From the NCBI GenBank assembly GCA_036804505.1, contig DAIRSI010000009.1, forward strand, positions 61,437-125,436: 64,000 bases of DNA, given 5' to 3'. A model generated the notes under the pieces. It was not told the origin of the DNA, ran no database searches, and worked only from the letters and a program-made list of their open reading frames with translations. The translations under genes and the position numbers were made by a program. This stretch comes from Phocaeicola_A sp036804505. GTDB taxonomy: Bacteria > Bacteroidota > Bacteroidia > Bacteroidales > Bacteroidaceae. Numbering within the stretch: the stretch's first letter is position 1; every line of letters starts with the position of its first letter. This document shows positions 63,825 to 64,000 of this stretch, piece after piece.

Positions 63825-64000
63825 GAAATTTTCGGGATGTTTTTTATCCTTTTGTGCAAAAAAGACTCCCGAAAACTTCGGAAAAATATGTTGTTTAGCA
63901 TACTATTAGAAATCAGCAAATTAGGTGCCGTGGGGAAAAAAACAGAAAAAATAATTGCAAAAAAGTTGTAGAAAAGTTTGGATAAGAAGAAAAAGTGCGT
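63825..64000. other. AT-rich tail without a gene
   Basis: 176 bp of AT-rich sequence with several A-runs. I see no open frame, tRNA or convincing promoter here; it may be the upstream region of a gene beyond the window. Confidence 0.6.

Noticed and set aside
63613..63825. A 70-codon plus-strand frame in the last inverted-repeat element
   Set aside because: It runs through the right arm and has no upstream promoter or ribosome site that I can see.
1..64000. tRNA and rRNA genes
   Set aside because: I looked for cloverleaf-like GGTTCGAATCC arms and rRNA signatures and found none I could support.

Overview
The window looks like a chromosomal segment of a gut Bacteroides. The evidence is SusC/SusD pairs with a hybrid two-component sensor, many glycoside hydrolases with Bacteroidetes-style signal peptides and lipoboxes, and promoters of the TTTG / TAnnTTTG type with few strong Shine-Dalgarno sites. 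All assignments come from reading the sequence and its translations; no database search was run.

Layout. 1-1400: the end of a family 2 glycosyltransferase and radC. 1415-8317: an OprO/P-like porin, a GH78 rhamnosidase-like enzyme, a 522-bp inverted-repeat element, a metallophosphoesterase, a YjbR-like protein and a TPR protein. 8408-25237: a polysaccharide utilization locus, all on the minus strand, encoding two clan GH-A enzymes, a hybrid two-component sensor, SusC, SusD and a GH35-GH53 fusion. GH53 is the endo-beta-1,4-galactanase family, so pectic galactan or type I arabinogalactan is the likely substrate. 25362-29278: an AAA/DUF4143 ATPase behind three direct repeats, an 18-bp minisatellite, a lipoprotein, a PAP2 phosphatase remnant and a membrane protein.

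29600-36374: a tripartite RND efflux operon with a divergent AraC regulator and two 17-bp direct repeats between them. 36440-37139: a DUF4160/DUF2442 pair bracketed by 70-bp direct repeats. 37107-45760: a sugar operon (GH2 enzyme, sugar-porter permease, DUF5107-TPR protein) with a divergent AraC regulator. 45765-52343: a second AraC-controlled RND efflux operon.

52483-63427: a defence island, starting beside what looks like the first residues of a truncated hybrid sensor. It holds hsdM, hsdS, an unusual hsdR, an ASCH protein, a WYL regulator and a DUF2130 nuclease-like protein. HsdR carries two extra C-terminal modules: a HEPN-like region with an Rx4H motif and an S24 (LexA/UmuD-type) domain. 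The promoters of hsdR and of the ASCH-WYL unit share a palindrome (TGCAGR-ATG-YCTGCA) placed exactly 11 nt before the -7 box, with a compensatory base change between copies. I infer one regulator, most likely the WYL protein, controlling the nuclease separately from the methylase. This is the most promising candidate for an undescribed system here. The window ends with a 352-bp element bounded by perfect 47-bp inverted repeats.
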